64,000 bases of DNA from Hymenobacter negativus (GTDB lineage Bacteria > Bacteroidota > Bacteroidia > Cytophagales > Hymenobacteraceae), in assembly GCF_016056375.1 (NCBI RefSeq), contig NZ_JAEDAE010000005.1, forward strand, positions 186,001-250,000, read 5' to 3'. Of the stretch, positions 31,429 to 40,405 are shown piece after piece. The translations under genes were made by a program, and so were the position numbers. How positions within the stretch are numbered: position 1 is the stretch's first letter; each line of letters begins with the position of its first letter. A model generated the notes under the pieces. It worked only from the letters and a program-made list of their open reading frames with translations. It was not told the origin of the DNA and did no database searches.

Positions 31429-32157
31429 ATGCCGCGCCCCGCCCCTGCTGCCGCGCTGGTGAGCATCATCATCCCCACTTATAATGAAGCGGAGGGCATT
31501 GCGACCCTGCTGCACCACCTGCGCCGGGCGGGCACGGCCACCGATGCGGCCGTGGAAATCATCGTGGCCGACAGCCCCGGTACCGATGCCACCGCCGCGC
31601 GGGCCCGGCAGGCCGGGGCCGGCGTAGTGGCCTGCCCGCGCAAGGGCCGCGCCGCCCAGCTCAACCACGGAGCGCGGCAAGCCACGGGCAGCATCCTGTA
31701 TTTTCTGCACGCCGATTCGCTGCCGCCGGTGGGCTTTTTGGCCGATATCCGGCGGGCGGTGGCGGCGGGGTATGGCTGCGGCTGCTTCCGGCTGGCATTT
31801 GATATGCCGCACTGGTTCTTGCGGGCGCATGCCTGGTTCACGCGCTTCGATGTGGCCCTGGCGCGCTTTGGTGACCAGAGCTTATTTGTGGAGCGGACCA
31901 TCTTTGAGCAGGCCGGCGGCTATCGCGAGGACCTGCTCATCCTGGAAGACCAGGAAATTACGCGGCGGCTCCGGCGGCTGACGCGGTTGCGGGTGCTGCC
32001 CGACCCCATCATCACTTCGGCCCGCAAATACCGTGAGAATGGCGTTTTTCGGCTTCAAGCGGCTTTTTACCTGCTCACGGGGCTGTATTATCTGGGTGTA
32101 GGCCAGTTCACTTTGCTGCGGGTGTACCGGGCTCTCATCCGACAGGACAAGCTGTAG
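31429..32157 (+). CDS. Family 2 glycosyltransferase (TIGR04283-like)
   Basis: A 242-residue soluble GT-A enzyme. The N-terminal VSIIIPTYNEAEGIATLL and the DXD-equivalent LHADSLPP give the nucleotide-sugar site; GFLADIRRAV and GDQSLFVERTIFEQAGGYRE are typical of the small GT2 group annotated as TIGR04283, rSAM-associated or arsenosugar-type transferases. Donor and acceptor are not known. No partner radical SAM gene lies next to it in this window. Confidence 0.8.
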   Translation: MPRPAPAAALVSIIIPTYNEAEGIATLLHHLRRAGTATDAAVEIIVADSPGTDATAARARQAGAGVVACPRKGRAAQLNHGARQATGSILYFLHADSLPPVGFLADIRRAVAAGYGCGCFRLAFDMPHWFLRAHAWFTRFDVALARFGDQSLFVERTIFEQAGGYREDLLILEDQEITRRLRRLTRLRVLPDPIITSARKYRENGVFRLQAAFYLLTGLYYLGVGQFTLLRVYRALIRQDKL

Positions 32158-32323
32158 CCTCGGTGCCGGAACTGGTTGCACCAGGCAACGGTTGGCCATT
32201 CGGGCCCGAGCGACCCAGCAACGGACACTTACCGACAGCTTTTGCCCCTATTCACTACAATCCAGCATTGTCCCCACTGCCGTTTATGTCGTTAGGGATA
32301 ACCTGAATCATGGGCCGTTGGCC

Positions 32324-32331
32324 TATCTTTG
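32324..32331 (+). promoter_or_regulatory. Candidate Bacteroidota promoter -7 box TATCTTTG
   Basis: TATCTTTG fits the TAnnTTTG consensus and lies 19 bases before the ATG of the CNGKC protein. The -33 box is not convincing. It would drive the metal-handling operon at 32351-35728. Confidence 0.5.
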
Positions 32332-32350
32332 CCCTCGTAGCTTCTGCTTT

Positions 32351-32728
32351 ATGCACCGCATTCTGGCTTTTTTCCTCGTCGCGCTTATGCTGCTCCAGAC
32401 CTTGGGGCAGGAAGTGTTGGTCGTGGATTATCAGCTGAACAAGGCGCGTATCACGGAGCTGTACTGCGTGAACAAAGCCAAGCCGGTGCTGCATTGCAAC
32501 GGCAAGTGCCACCTGGCCCAGCAGCTGCGCAAAGCCGAGGGCGGCGACAAAAAAGCCCCCGAGCTACTGGCCAAGGTGAAGTACGAGGTGCTGCCCACGG
32601 CCGCCTTGCAGCTGCTCCAGCCACAGCGCTGGCCCGCCGCCGCCCGGCCCTATGCCCGCCCGGCAATGGTGCGCTACACGGGTGTACCTGGCCGGGGCGT
32701 ACTCCGCCCACCCCTTCTATCCATCTGA
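32351..32728 (+). CDS. Exported CNGKC-motif protein, first gene of the MbnP/MbnH operon
   Basis: A 125-residue protein with an N-terminal hydrophobic export segment (residues 1-19) and the motif YCVNKAKPVLHCNGKCH (Cys39, Cys49, Cys53, His54), then a charged helix and a Pro/Arg-rich tail. I recall proteins with YCxN ... CNGKCxL as widespread in Bacteroidota near MbnP-type genes, with no assigned activity. Three Cys and a His in one short loop suggest copper, iron or haem binding; that is inference. The gene lies 131 bases before mbnP. Confidence 0.68.
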   Translation: MHRILAFFLVALMLLQTLGQEVLVVDYQLNKARITELYCVNKAKPVLHCNGKCHLAQQLRKAEGGDKKAPELLAKVKYEVLPTAALQLLQPQRWPAAARPYARPAMVRYTGVPGRGVLRPPLLSI

Positions 32729-32859
32729 TTGTGGCTTAGGGCTTTCTGCGCAGCAGGAGGCCGGCCAATTTGCGGGTTCCGCCGGATTTTCGGCGAGCCC
32801 GATGCGCGCGCACGCGCTGTTTTTCAATCAGTTGTTGATTCCCCTTCCCCGCTTTTCCA

Positions 32860-33639
32860 ATGAAACGCTTTTCAATTTCCGCCCTTTCCTGCACGTTCGC
32901 CCTCGCTATGCTTGCCCTCGCGGGCTGCAAGAAAGATGTGGTGGTGGCCGCGCCGCCCACGGTTTCCCTCGAATTTGAGCAGACCGTAGGGACCGACCCG
33001 CTGGTGCTCGACACCAAAACCTATAATACCCTGGCCGGCGAACAGTTCACGGTCAACACCTTCCGGCAGTACATCTCCAACATCGTCTTCACCAAAACCG
33101 ACGGCTCGACCTACGCCGTGCCCGACAGTTACTACCTGCTGGATGCGGCCAAGCCCGACAACCAGCACATCACGCTCACCGGCGTGCCGGAGGGCGATTA
33201 CAAGGGCCTGACCTTCACCATTGGGGTCGACAGCCTGCACAACGTTTCGGGGGCCCAGAAGGGCGCGCTCGACCCTAACAACAAGATGTTCTGGACCTGG
33301 AACTCGGGCTATATCTTCACCAAGCTGGAAGGTTCCTCGCCCCAGTCCCGCACCACGGCTCTCACCTTCCACGTCGGCGGATTTCAAAAGCCGTACAATG
33401 CCGTGCGCACAGTTTCGCCGGCCTTCCAGGCTGGCACCACCCTGCTGGTGCGGGCCGGCCACAACCCCGAAATCCACCTGAATCAGGACCTGCAGAAGAT
33501 GTTCAGCGGGCCGAACACCATTCGCTTCGGTGGCACTGGTTCGATGATTGAGATTATGTCGGCGGGCCCCAACGCCGTGATGATGGCCGATAACTACGCG
33601 GCCGGCATGTTCTCCGTCGAGCACATTCACGCCAACTAG
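32860..33639 (+). CDS. MbnP-like copper-binding lipoprotein
   Basis: A 259-residue protein with a lipobox (LALAGC) and a beta-rich domain matching the MbnP family: FRQYISNIVF near residue 70, GVPEGDYKGLTFTIGVD, the signature MFWTWNSGYIF (Trp145, Trp147) and a His-rich ending (VEHIHAN). In the methanobactin system MbnH oxidises a Trp of MbnP to kynurenine, which helps form a copper site; the Trp-rich signature here is the candidate target. No methanobactin precursor is seen. It lies 7 bases before the MbnH-like gene. Confidence 0.82.
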   Translation: MKRFSISALSCTFALAMLALAGCKKDVVVAAPPTVSLEFEQTVGTDPLVLDTKTYNTLAGEQFTVNTFRQYISNIVFTKTDGSTYAVPDSYYLLDAAKPDNQHITLTGVPEGDYKGLTFTIGVDSLHNVSGAQKGALDPNNKMFWTWNSGYIFTKLEGSSPQSRTTALTFHVGGFQKPYNAVRTVSPAFQAGTTLLVRAGHNPEIHLNQDLQKMFSGPNTIRFGGTGSMIEIMSAGPNAVMMADNYAAGMFSVEHIHAN

Positions 33640-33646
33640 CCCGGCC

Positions 33647-34702
33647 ATGCGCCGCGCATTAGTTGCCTCGCTGGCCTGCGGGCTGGCGGGGCTGCTCCTG
33701 GCGGGTTGCGGCCTCAGCGACGTGGTGGCACCGGATTCTTCGGTGCCCGGCACCGTTCTCCCGGCCAATTTCCCCGCCCCCGTGTACGCCCTCGATGCCA
33801 ACCCGCCCACGCCGGCGGCGTTTGCGCTGGGCCGTAGCTTGTTCTACGATGCGCGGCTTTCGCGCGACGGCTCGGTGTCGTGCGGCAGCTGCCACCAGCA
33901 GTTTGTGGCGTTTGCCAATGCCGACCACCGCCTGAGCCACGGCGTGAACAACCGCCTGGGCACGCGCAACGCCCCGGCGCTGCAAAACCTGCGCTGGAAA
34001 CCAGATTTTTTCTGGGATGGCGGGCCGAAAAACCTCGAAACGCTGCCCCTGGCTCCGCTCACCAACCCGCTGGAGATGGACGAGACGCTGGACCACGTCC
34101 TGGCCAAGCTTAATGCTGACGCTGACTATCCGCGCCGTTTCGCGGCCGTGTATGGCCCCGGCCCCATCGATTCGTATCAGTTTTTGCGGGCGCTGGCGCA
34201 GTTCACGGCTTCGCTCACCTCGGCCAACTCGCGCTACGACCAAGTGGTGCGGGGCGAAGGCAACGCCGTACTCACGGCCAGCGAGGGGCGCGGCCGGATG
34301 CTGGTGACGCAGAAATGCGCCAGCTGCCACGCTACCGACTTATTTACCGACGAGTCGTTCCGCAACAACGGCCTGAGCACCAGTTTCGGGGCCGACTCGG
34401 GGCGCGCCCACATCACCGGCCGGGCCACCGACGTGGGCCGCTTTAAGGTGCCGAGCCTGCGCAACGTGGCCCTCACCGGTCCCTACATGCACGACGGCCG
34501 CTTCACTACGTTGGCGCAGGTGCTGGCCCATTACGACCACGGCGTGCAGGCTTCGCCTACCCTTGATGCCGCGCTGCGGCCGGCCGGCGCACCGCTAGGC
34601 ATTCCCCTCACGGCCACCGAGCAGGCCGACATCATCGCCTTTCTCAACACGCTTACCGACGACTCGTTTATCCATGATGCGCGGCTGGCCGAGCAGCGTT
34701 AG
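33647..34702 (+). CDS. MbnH-like dihaem enzyme (cytochrome c peroxidase / MauG superfamily)
   Basis: A 351-residue lipoprotein (lipobox LAGC, Cys21) with two c-type haem sites, CGSCH at residues 79-83 and CASCH at 224-228, and the superfamily motifs RNAPALQNL, FFWDGG and VPSLRNVALTGPYMHDGRF. Next to an MbnP gene, the MbnH role (oxidative modification of a Trp in MbnP) is more likely than plain peroxidase activity. It acts in the periplasm and needs cytochrome c maturation. Confidence 0.86.
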   Translation: MRRALVASLACGLAGLLLAGCGLSDVVAPDSSVPGTVLPANFPAPVYALDANPPTPAAFALGRSLFYDARLSRDGSVSCGSCHQQFVAFANADHRLSHGVNNRLGTRNAPALQNLRWKPDFFWDGGPKNLETLPLAPLTNPLEMDETLDHVLAKLNADADYPRRFAAVYGPGPIDSYQFLRALAQFTASLTSANSRYDQVVRGEGNAVLTASEGRGRMLVTQKCASCHATDLFTDESFRNNGLSTSFGADSGRAHITGRATDVGRFKVPSLRNVALTGPYMHDGRFTTLAQVLAHYDHGVQASPTLDAALRPAGAPLGIPLTATEQADIIAFLNTLTDDSFIHDARLAEQR

Positions 34703-34720
34703 GCTTCAGCATTCACTTCC

Positions 34721-35728
34721 ATGACCATCAAGAAATTTATTCTCATTGCCTTGCTAATGAGCGGGCTGGCGCGGCCCGGCCGGGCATGCGACATCTGCGG
34801 CTGCTTCATGGGCATCACGCCCTACGACAACCAAAGCAGCTTCAGCCTGATGCACCGCTACCGCATCTTCAACGGCTACCAGGCGCTGGGGCAGTCGGCG
34901 CAGTTTTTTCCGGCGGGGGCGCGGCCGTTTTTCCCCTCGCCTCTCAATGGCGACAACGGCTACGCGCACTCCCACCACGGCGACCCGACCGATTTCGAAG
35001 CCTTCCGGGTGATTGAGCTGCGGGGCAAATACTTCCTCTCGCAGCGCGTGGAACTGAACGCTTTCGTGCCCTACGTGATGAATACTTCCCAGATAAACGG
35101 CCGGCAGCTGAACTCGGCCGGCGTGGGCGACGTGACGGTTTTTGCCGGCTACCACCTCATCCGGGCCATCGAAACGGCGGGCGTGCAGAGCCGGCTCATC
35201 GTGGGCGGCGGCGTGAAGCTGCCCACCGGCGAGTACACCCGCCAGAACGCGCAGGGCCAGCGCTACCCGCTGTTGAACCAGGTGGGCACCGGCACCACCG
35301 ACGGCTTTGTGTACGCCAACTACATCGGCAGCTTCCACAGCTTCGGGCTGAGCGTGAACAGCAGCTACCGGCGCTCCAACGAAAACACGTTCAGCAACAG
35401 CCTGGCCCCGAGCACGGCTACCTACGCCAGTCTGTTCTACCGGGTGCCGCTGGGCGAAAACTGGCAGATTTACCCCTCAGCGCAGTTTTTCTACGAGAAA
35501 ACCAAGGGCGAAATGCTCGACGGCCACCTCACCGGCGAGCACGCCATGAACAACGCCCTGCTGGGCCCGGGGCTGGACGTGTACTACAAAAACGTGTCCT
35601 TGAACACCAGCTTTCAGCTGCCCATCTACACCGCCGCCACGGACCACCCGGCCAGCGCCGGCCGGATGGTAGTGTCCGTCGGTTACAGCTTTAAGCAGAC
35701 CAAATACCTGCTCCACGGCAAAAGCTGA
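34721..35728 (+). CDS. CDICGC-motif outer-membrane beta-barrel protein
   Basis: A 335-residue protein with a signal peptide (residues 1-22) and, right after the cleavage region, CDICGCFMG (Cys23, Cys26, Cys28), followed by alternating beta strands and a closing aromatic strand (VVSVGYSFKQTKYLLHG). The barrel part resembles transporter-type outer-membrane proteins. The Cys motif at the mature N-terminus could bind metal or link to a partner. Last gene of the putative operon, 18 bases after the MbnH-like gene; probably metal uptake or export across the outer membrane (inference). Confidence 0.72.
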   Translation: MTIKKFILIALLMSGLARPGRACDICGCFMGITPYDNQSSFSLMHRYRIFNGYQALGQSAQFFPAGARPFFPSPLNGDNGYAHSHHGDPTDFEAFRVIELRGKYFLSQRVELNAFVPYVMNTSQINGRQLNSAGVGDVTVFAGYHLIRAIETAGVQSRLIVGGGVKLPTGEYTRQNAQGQRYPLLNQVGTGTTDGFVYANYIGSFHSFGLSVNSSYRRSNENTFSNSLAPSTATYASLFYRVPLGENWQIYPSAQFFYEKTKGEMLDGHLTGEHAMNNALLGPGLDVYYKNVSLNTSFQLPIYTAATDHPASAGRMVVSVGYSFKQTKYLLHGKS

Positions 35729-35786
35729 GCACTAGGAACCTGGGCGCGCGGGGTGCGTAGGCAGGGGTTCACCAACCTTTTTTCCA

Positions 35787-36137
35787 ATGTCTGTTTCCCT
35801 CAACCCGCAGGCCGTGGCCTACGCCCGCCGCCTGATTAAGGACGGTAAAATCAAGAACGACGAAGGCCACTGGGGCCAGCACAACCCCAATACAAGCAAG
35901 GAAAACGCTTTTCTCGAAAAGCACGAGATGGAAGAGTATGCCAACTGGCATCTCGGCCTCGACAAAAGCGCGGGCGTGGATGCCAAAGCGGCCTACAAAT
36001 TCCCCTACGGCGACTTCAAAACCGTGCACCGTGACGGCCTCATCGCCGCCAAGGAGCGCGCTGCCCAGCAAGGCTACGCCGACATCGAAAAAGCTGCCGA
36101 CGAACTGCTGGGGCTGCTGGAGAAGGCCGCCAAGTAG
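35787..36137 (+). CDS. Conserved hypothetical protein, 116 residues
   Basis: A soluble, highly charged helical protein (GKIKNDEGHWGQHNPNTSKE, EYANWHLGLD, KFPYGDFKTVHRDGLIAAKE). I recall near-identical short proteins as widely distributed in Bacteroidota and other phyla, without known function. It stands alone, downstream of the metal operon and convergent with the next gene. Confidence 0.72.
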   Translation: MSVSLNPQAVAYARRLIKDGKIKNDEGHWGQHNPNTSKENAFLEKHEMEEYANWHLGLDKSAGVDAKAAYKFPYGDFKTVHRDGLIAAKERAAQQGYADIEKAADELLGLLEKAAK

Positions 36138-36152
36138 TGCCCCGGCCGCTTC

Positions 36153-36581
36153 CTATAATTCAGCAGGATTGAGCCAGCGCATGGCCGCCCCCTCGTCTTC
36201 AAACAAGCCGATATCGAAGGGCCGGGCGGGGTCGAGGACGTAGGCCACGTATTTATTCTGGGCGGGGTCCGAAGTGTAGGCTTCGGTGAGGGCCGGCGAG
36301 TTGAGCACGGCCATGCGCAGGCGGCGGGGCGCCAAGCGCTGGGTAGCTTGCGGATAGAACACATTGGTGACCCAATCGCTGAGGTCGGCCGGAATTTTGT
36401 TCCGGCGCCGCACATCCAGTAGCCAGTCGCTGATGCCGTGCTCTTCGGCGGCGGCCAGCATTTGGGCGTAGTCGGCCTGCACCTCTTCGAAAGTGGCGTG
36501 GCTGTGCCAGCGCACCACCATCACCCGCAAATCGGGGCGGAAGGAAATACTGCGGGACGGAAGCTCAATGGTTTGATGCAT
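36153..36581 (-). CDS. Hypothetical protein, possible STAS/SpoIIAA-like fold
   Basis: A 142-residue soluble protein from the ATG at 36581 (MHQTIELPSRSISFRPDLRV). The beta-alpha pattern (VMVVRWHSHATFEEVQADYA ... WLLDVRRRNKIPADLSDWV) resembles SpoIIAA/STAS-like proteins common in Hymenobacter, but no specific function follows. The longer frame upstream overlaps the terminator, so it is not used. Confidence 0.6.
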   Translation of the reverse strand: MHQTIELPSRSISFRPDLRVMVVRWHSHATFEEVQADYAQMLAAAEEHGISDWLLDVRRRNKIPADLSDWVTNVFYPQATQRLAPRRLRMAVLNSPALTEAYTSDPAQNKYVAYVLDPARPFDIGLFEDEGAAMRWLNPAEL

Positions 36582-36632
36582 GGGCCAAAAGTACGCCGTC
36601 CAACCTGTCGGGCAGTTCTTATTATCAAACCC

Positions 36633-36667
36633 AAAGCCCTGCCTACCTGCGCAGCCAGGGCTTTTTT
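36633..36667 (+). terminator. Terminator-like hairpin between two minus-strand genes
   Basis: AAAGCCCTG pairs with CAGGGCTTT across a 14-base loop, with six T's on the plus strand and three on the minus strand. It most probably ends the minus-strand lptF/lptG transcript. Confidence 0.6.
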
Positions 36668-36672
36668 GTGGC

Positions 36673-37773
36673 CTATTTGGGCACAAAGCGGTAGAGTACC
36701 AGCCCGATGCCGGAGAAAATCAGGCTGGGTACCCAGGCCGCCAGCATGGGCGAGAGCTGCCCCACCTGCGCCAGGTTGCGGCTGAACATCACGAAGAAGA
36801 TAAAAACGAAGGCCAGCACGAACCCCAGCGCAATTTGCCCACCCACGCCGGCCCGCGCCTTGCGAGCGCTGAGCGTGACGCCAATCAGGGCCAGGATGAA
36901 GATGGCGAAGGGGTAAGCGTAGCGCTCGTATTTATCGCTCTGGTAGGTTTGCGTGTCGCTGGCCCCGCGCTCGATTTTGGTGCGAATCAGGCCGTTGAGC
37001 TCGGGCAGGGTGAGGGTTTCGGCCAGGTGATAGTCGCTGCCGAAATCCTTGGGAAAGAGGTTCAGGGTGGTGTCGCGGGCGGGCAGGGTTTGCAGTGTTT
37101 CGTCCTGCAAGCCGCGAAAGGTGCGTATCAGCTGCGGCGACAAATGCCACGCGTGCCGGGTCGAATCCCAGTTAATGGCATCGGCCGTGAGGCGGCGGCG
37201 CAGTACCGTGCCGTCCACGGTTTCGAGGGCGAAGTGGAAGCCGATGTTGCTGATGTTGTCGTAGCTCTCCATGTACACGTAGTGGCGCGGCCCAATTTTG
37301 ATGTGCACGTTGCGCCCCTCATAGCGCCAGGGGCTTTTCACGTAGGCGCGCTCGAACTGCACGCGGTGCTTGTTGCCCAGCGGCAGCACCCAGCCCACCA
37401 CCGCAAACGTGAGCACGCCCAGCAACCCGGCCCCCACCGCATACGGCACCAACAGCCGCCGGAAGCTGACGCCCGAGGCCATAATGGCCACAATTTCGGT
37501 GCGCACCGCCAGCTGCGCCGTCACAAACACCACGGCAATAAACACCGTGATGGGCGAGAGCATATTGGCGAAATACGGGAACACATACACGTAGTAGCCG
37601 AAAATGATTTTGTGCCCGGACAGCCCGTGGCGCAGAAAATCGTCGTTTTTCTCGGTGTAGTCAATCACGCAAATCACCGATACGAGCAGCACCACGGTGA
37701 AAAAAAACGCCGTGAGAAACTTGCGAATGATGTACCGGTCGAGGATACGCACGAGCTTTAAATAAATATTCAA
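36673..37773 (-). CDS. LptF/LptG-family permease (YjgP/YjgQ)
   Basis: A 366-residue membrane protein with three N-terminal membrane segments (DRYIIRKFLTAFFFTVVLL), a periplasmic beta-jellyroll domain (about residues 120-260) and three C-terminal segments. The motif around PITVFIAVVFVTAQLAVRTE is typical of LptF/LptG, the transmembrane part of the ABC transporter that extracts lipopolysaccharide and sends it along the Lpt bridge. Which of the two it is cannot be told. It is divergent from the glycosyltransferase gene at 37839 across an AT-rich spacer. Confidence 0.87.
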   Translation of the reverse strand: MNIYLKLVRILDRYIIRKFLTAFFFTVVLLVSVICVIDYTEKNDDFLRHGLSGHKIIFGYYVYVFPYFANMLSPITVFIAVVFVTAQLAVRTEIVAIMASGVSFRRLLVPYAVGAGLLGVLTFAVVGWVLPLGNKHRVQFERAYVKSPWRYEGRNVHIKIGPRHYVYMESYDNISNIGFHFALETVDGTVLRRRLTADAINWDSTRHAWHLSPQLIRTFRGLQDETLQTLPARDTTLNLFPKDFGSDYHLAETLTLPELNGLIRTKIERGASDTQTYQSDKYERYAYPFAIFILALIGVTLSARKARAGVGGQIALGFVLAFVFIFFVMFSRNLAQVGQLSPMLAAWVPSLIFSGIGLVLYRFVPK

Positions 37774-37838
37774 TATATAAAATACAAAGACTAATTTGAA
37801 TCCTACCTTTAGCGGGCTAATTCACCCTGCTTTTCGCC

Positions 37839-39476
37839 ATGGCTCCCGTCCTCCCCTGGCTGCGGGCGCGCCCCTGGGTGCCCGCCGTGCTGGCCCTGCT
37901 GATGCTGCCGCCGGCCCTGCTGCTCAACCTGGGCCTGCTCCCGCTCATCGCCGATGAGCCCATCCGGGCGCTGGTGGCCCTGGAGCTGAAGCTGCACGGC
38001 AATTTCTTCGTTTCGACACTGCAGGGCGAGTATTATTTCAATAAGCCGCCACTGTTCAACTGGCTGCTGCTGGGGTTTTTCCGGCTGTTTGGCTCCGTCG
38101 AGGAGTGGGTGATTCGGCTGCCCACGGTGTTGGCGCTGCTAGGCATGGGGGCCAGCCTGTACTACTTCGTGAGCCGCCGGCTGGGCCGAATGCTGGGCGT
38201 AGCGGCCGCACTGGCTTTCGTCACCAGCGGGCGCATGCTGTTCTACGACTCCTTCCTCGGGCTTATCGACACGCTGCACGCCCTGGTCACCTACCTCGGC
38301 TTCATGGCGGTGTTTGAGCTGGGCGCGCGGCGGCGCTGGGCGGCCCTGTTTGTGGTGAGCTACGCCCTTACGGCTGTGGGCTTTCTGCTGAAGGGGCTGC
38401 CGTCGCTGGTGTTTCAGGGGGTGGCGCTGGGGGTGTATTTCGGGTTGGTTGACGGCCACTGGCGGCGGCTGTTATCGGGGGCGCACGCGCTGGGGCTGGG
38501 CGTGCTGCTGGGGCTGGCGGGCGGCTACTTTGCCGTGTACAGCCATTTTCACCCGCTGCACGACTACCTCGCCACGCTCCTCGACCAGTCGACGCAACGC
38601 ACCGTGGCCGCCCACGCCTGGCGGGAGTCGCTGGCCCACCTGGTGAAGTTTCCGTTCGATTTCATCTCCGATTTCCTGCCCTGGACCCTACTGCTGCTGT
38701 GCCTGGTCCGGCCCGGCTGGCGGCAGGTGCTGCGCGGGCGGCCCTTCCTGCGCTACAATGCGCTGCTGTTTGTGGCGCTCACGCCGGTGTTCTGGCTGTC
38801 GCCGGGCACCATTCCGCGCTATTTGTTCGTGCTCACGCCGCTGGGCTTCACGGTGGCGGTTTATTTCTACCAGCAGTTTCGGGCCGAGAGCCGCTGGCCC
38901 CACCGGGTGCTCGATACCGTGCTGCTCACGGCCATGGCACTGGTCAGCCTGAGCTTGGTGGCCGTGCCCTGGATACCCGCCGCCGCCGTGCAGCCCGGCG
39001 TGGCCTGGAAATCAGGACTGGGGGTGCTGGCCCTGGCCGGCTGCACGCTGGCCTTCTGGTACCTGCCGGCCCAGCGGCTGGCGTGGCTGGGGCTGTTTTT
39101 GCTGTGCATGCGCGTGGTGTTCAACTGGTTTGTGCTGCCGGCCCGCCTGCTCACCCGCGACGAAACGCCCTATCGCACGGCGGCCATCCGGGTGGCGCAG
39201 ATAGCCGGCAGCGCCCCGGTGTACAAGCTGGCCGATACCCACGTCGACAACGACGAGGCTTTTTACATCACGCGGGGCACGGGCCACATCGTGTATTCGT
39301 CCACGTCGCCACTGCTGCCCGCCGCGCCCGCCAAAAACGCTTTCTACCTGGCCGAAGACCGGTACCTCACCGGCCGGCGCTACCGCCAGTACTATGAGTT
39401 CGTCATCGACCGGGGCATCCGGCTGCACTTGGTAAAATTCGACCAGTCAGATTTATTTTCATCGTCAAACCGCTGA
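37839..39476 (+). CDS. GT39-family membrane glycosyltransferase (ArnT/PMT-like)
   Basis: A 545-residue protein with about eleven membrane segments. The first loop has the catalytic acidic pair region (LIADEPIRALVALEL), followed by YYFNKPPLFNWLL, the hallmark of ArnT/PMT-type enzymes that move a sugar from undecaprenyl phosphate to lipid A or protein. A C-terminal periplasmic domain of about 100 residues follows. A TACCTTTA box (37804-37811) may be its promoter. It leads a group of lipid-linked glycan genes. Confidence 0.83.
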   Translation: MAPVLPWLRARPWVPAVLALLMLPPALLLNLGLLPLIADEPIRALVALELKLHGNFFVSTLQGEYYFNKPPLFNWLLLGFFRLFGSVEEWVIRLPTVLALLGMGASLYYFVSRRLGRMLGVAAALAFVTSGRMLFYDSFLGLIDTLHALVTYLGFMAVFELGARRRWAALFVVSYALTAVGFLLKGLPSLVFQGVALGVYFGLVDGHWRRLLSGAHALGLGVLLGLAGGYFAVYSHFHPLHDYLATLLDQSTQRTVAAHAWRESLAHLVKFPFDFISDFLPWTLLLLCLVRPGWRQVLRGRPFLRYNALLFVALTPVFWLSPGTIPRYLFVLTPLGFTVAVYFYQQFRAESRWPHRVLDTVLLTAMALVSLSLVAVPWIPAAAVQPGVAWKSGLGVLALAGCTLAFWYLPAQRLAWLGLFLLCMRVVFNWFVLPARLLTRDETPYRTAAIRVAQIAGSAPVYKLADTHVDNDEAFYITRGTGHIVYSSTSPLLPAAPAKNAFYLAEDRYLTGRRYRQYYEFVIDRGIRLHLVKFDQSDLFSSSNR

Positions 39477-39496
39477 TTCAACTGCCTCCCCGCATC

Positions 39497-40381
39497 TTGA
39501 CCCTCCCACCCCGCCTGCGCGCCCCCCTCCTCCTGCTGCTGAAGCTGGGGCTGCTGGCGGCCGCGCTGTGGTTTGTGTTTCGCCGCATCAGCCCGCGCCA
39601 GATTGGGCAGGTGCTGGCCAGCGTGCAGCTGGGGTGGCTGGGGCTGGCGGTGGGGCTGTTCGCGGCGTCGAAATGGCTGGCGGCCCGCCGCCTCAACTAT
39701 TTTCAGCGGGCCATCGGGGTCGATTTGTCCGAGGCCGCCAACCTGCGCCTCTATTGGCTGGGCATGTTTTATAACTTGTTCCTGCCCGGCGGCATCGGCG
39801 GCGACGGCTACAAGGTGCTGGTGCTGCGGAGGGCCTACCCTACCAAAACCGCTGCCCTGGTTCGCGCCCTGGTGCTGGACCGCGTGAGCGGCCTGCTGGC
39901 GCTGGGGGTGCTGCTGGTGGCGCTGGCGTGGGTAGTGCCCCTGCCGTTGCCTGGGCTATGGGTGTGGCGCGGGGTGGCCGGCCTGGGGGCGGCGGGGCTG
40001 CTGCTGGGTGGCGCGGCCGTTACGGAGCGGTGGTTTGCGCCGTTTGGCCCCACGTACTGGCGCACGCAGGGGCTGGCGCTGGGGGTGCAGGCGGCTCAGT
40101 TGCTGTGCACGCTGGCTTTGCTGGCCGCTACGCACACCGTCGCGCAACAACCGGCGTATCTGCTGGTGTTTTTGGCGTCGTCGGTGGCAGCCGCGTTGCC
40201 GTTCACGGTGGGCGGGGCTGGCGCGCGCGAGGTGGTGTTTCTGCTCGGGGCGCAGTGGCTGGGGCTCGATGCGGCGGTATCGGTCAGCCTCAGCCTGCTC
40301 TTTTACCTGCTGTCGGCGGCGGTGGCGTTGCCTGGGGCATTGGTAGGCGAAGGCAGCTGGAATGCGGTTGAGCGAGGTTGA
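39497..40381 (+). CDS. UPF0104 / LPG-synthase transmembrane-region family protein
   Basis: A 294-residue membrane protein with seven to eight segments. MFYNLFLPGGIGGDGYKVLV and the later PFTVGGAGAREVVFLLG are signatures of the UPF0104 (lysylphosphatidylglycerol synthase TM region) family, thought to act as flippases or acceptor-binding parts for lipid-linked molecules. The start is a TTG at 39497, 20 bases after the GT39 gene, so the two are probably one transcript. Confidence 0.8.
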   Translation: MTLPPRLRAPLLLLLKLGLLAAALWFVFRRISPRQIGQVLASVQLGWLGLAVGLFAASKWLAARRLNYFQRAIGVDLSEAANLRLYWLGMFYNLFLPGGIGGDGYKVLVLRRAYPTKTAALVRALVLDRVSGLLALGVLLVALAWVVPLPLPGLWVWRGVAGLGAAGLLLGGAAVTERWFAPFGPTYWRTQGLALGVQAAQLLCTLALLAATHTVAQQPAYLLVFLASSVAAALPFTVGGAGAREVVFLLGAQWLGLDAAVSVSLSLLFYLLSAAVALPGALVGEGSWNAVERG

Positions 40382-40405
40382 AAACCGGTTTTTACCATTG
40401 CGGTT

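Noticed and set aside
32652..32978. 108-codon plus-strand frame bridging the CNGKC and MbnP genes
   Set aside because: It overlaps the ends of two well-supported genes in another frame and has no domain.
36580..37761. 393-codon plus-strand frame opposite the LptF/LptG gene
   Set aside because: The minus strand carries a clear permease with correct topology; the plus-strand translation is His/Gln/Ala-rich noise.
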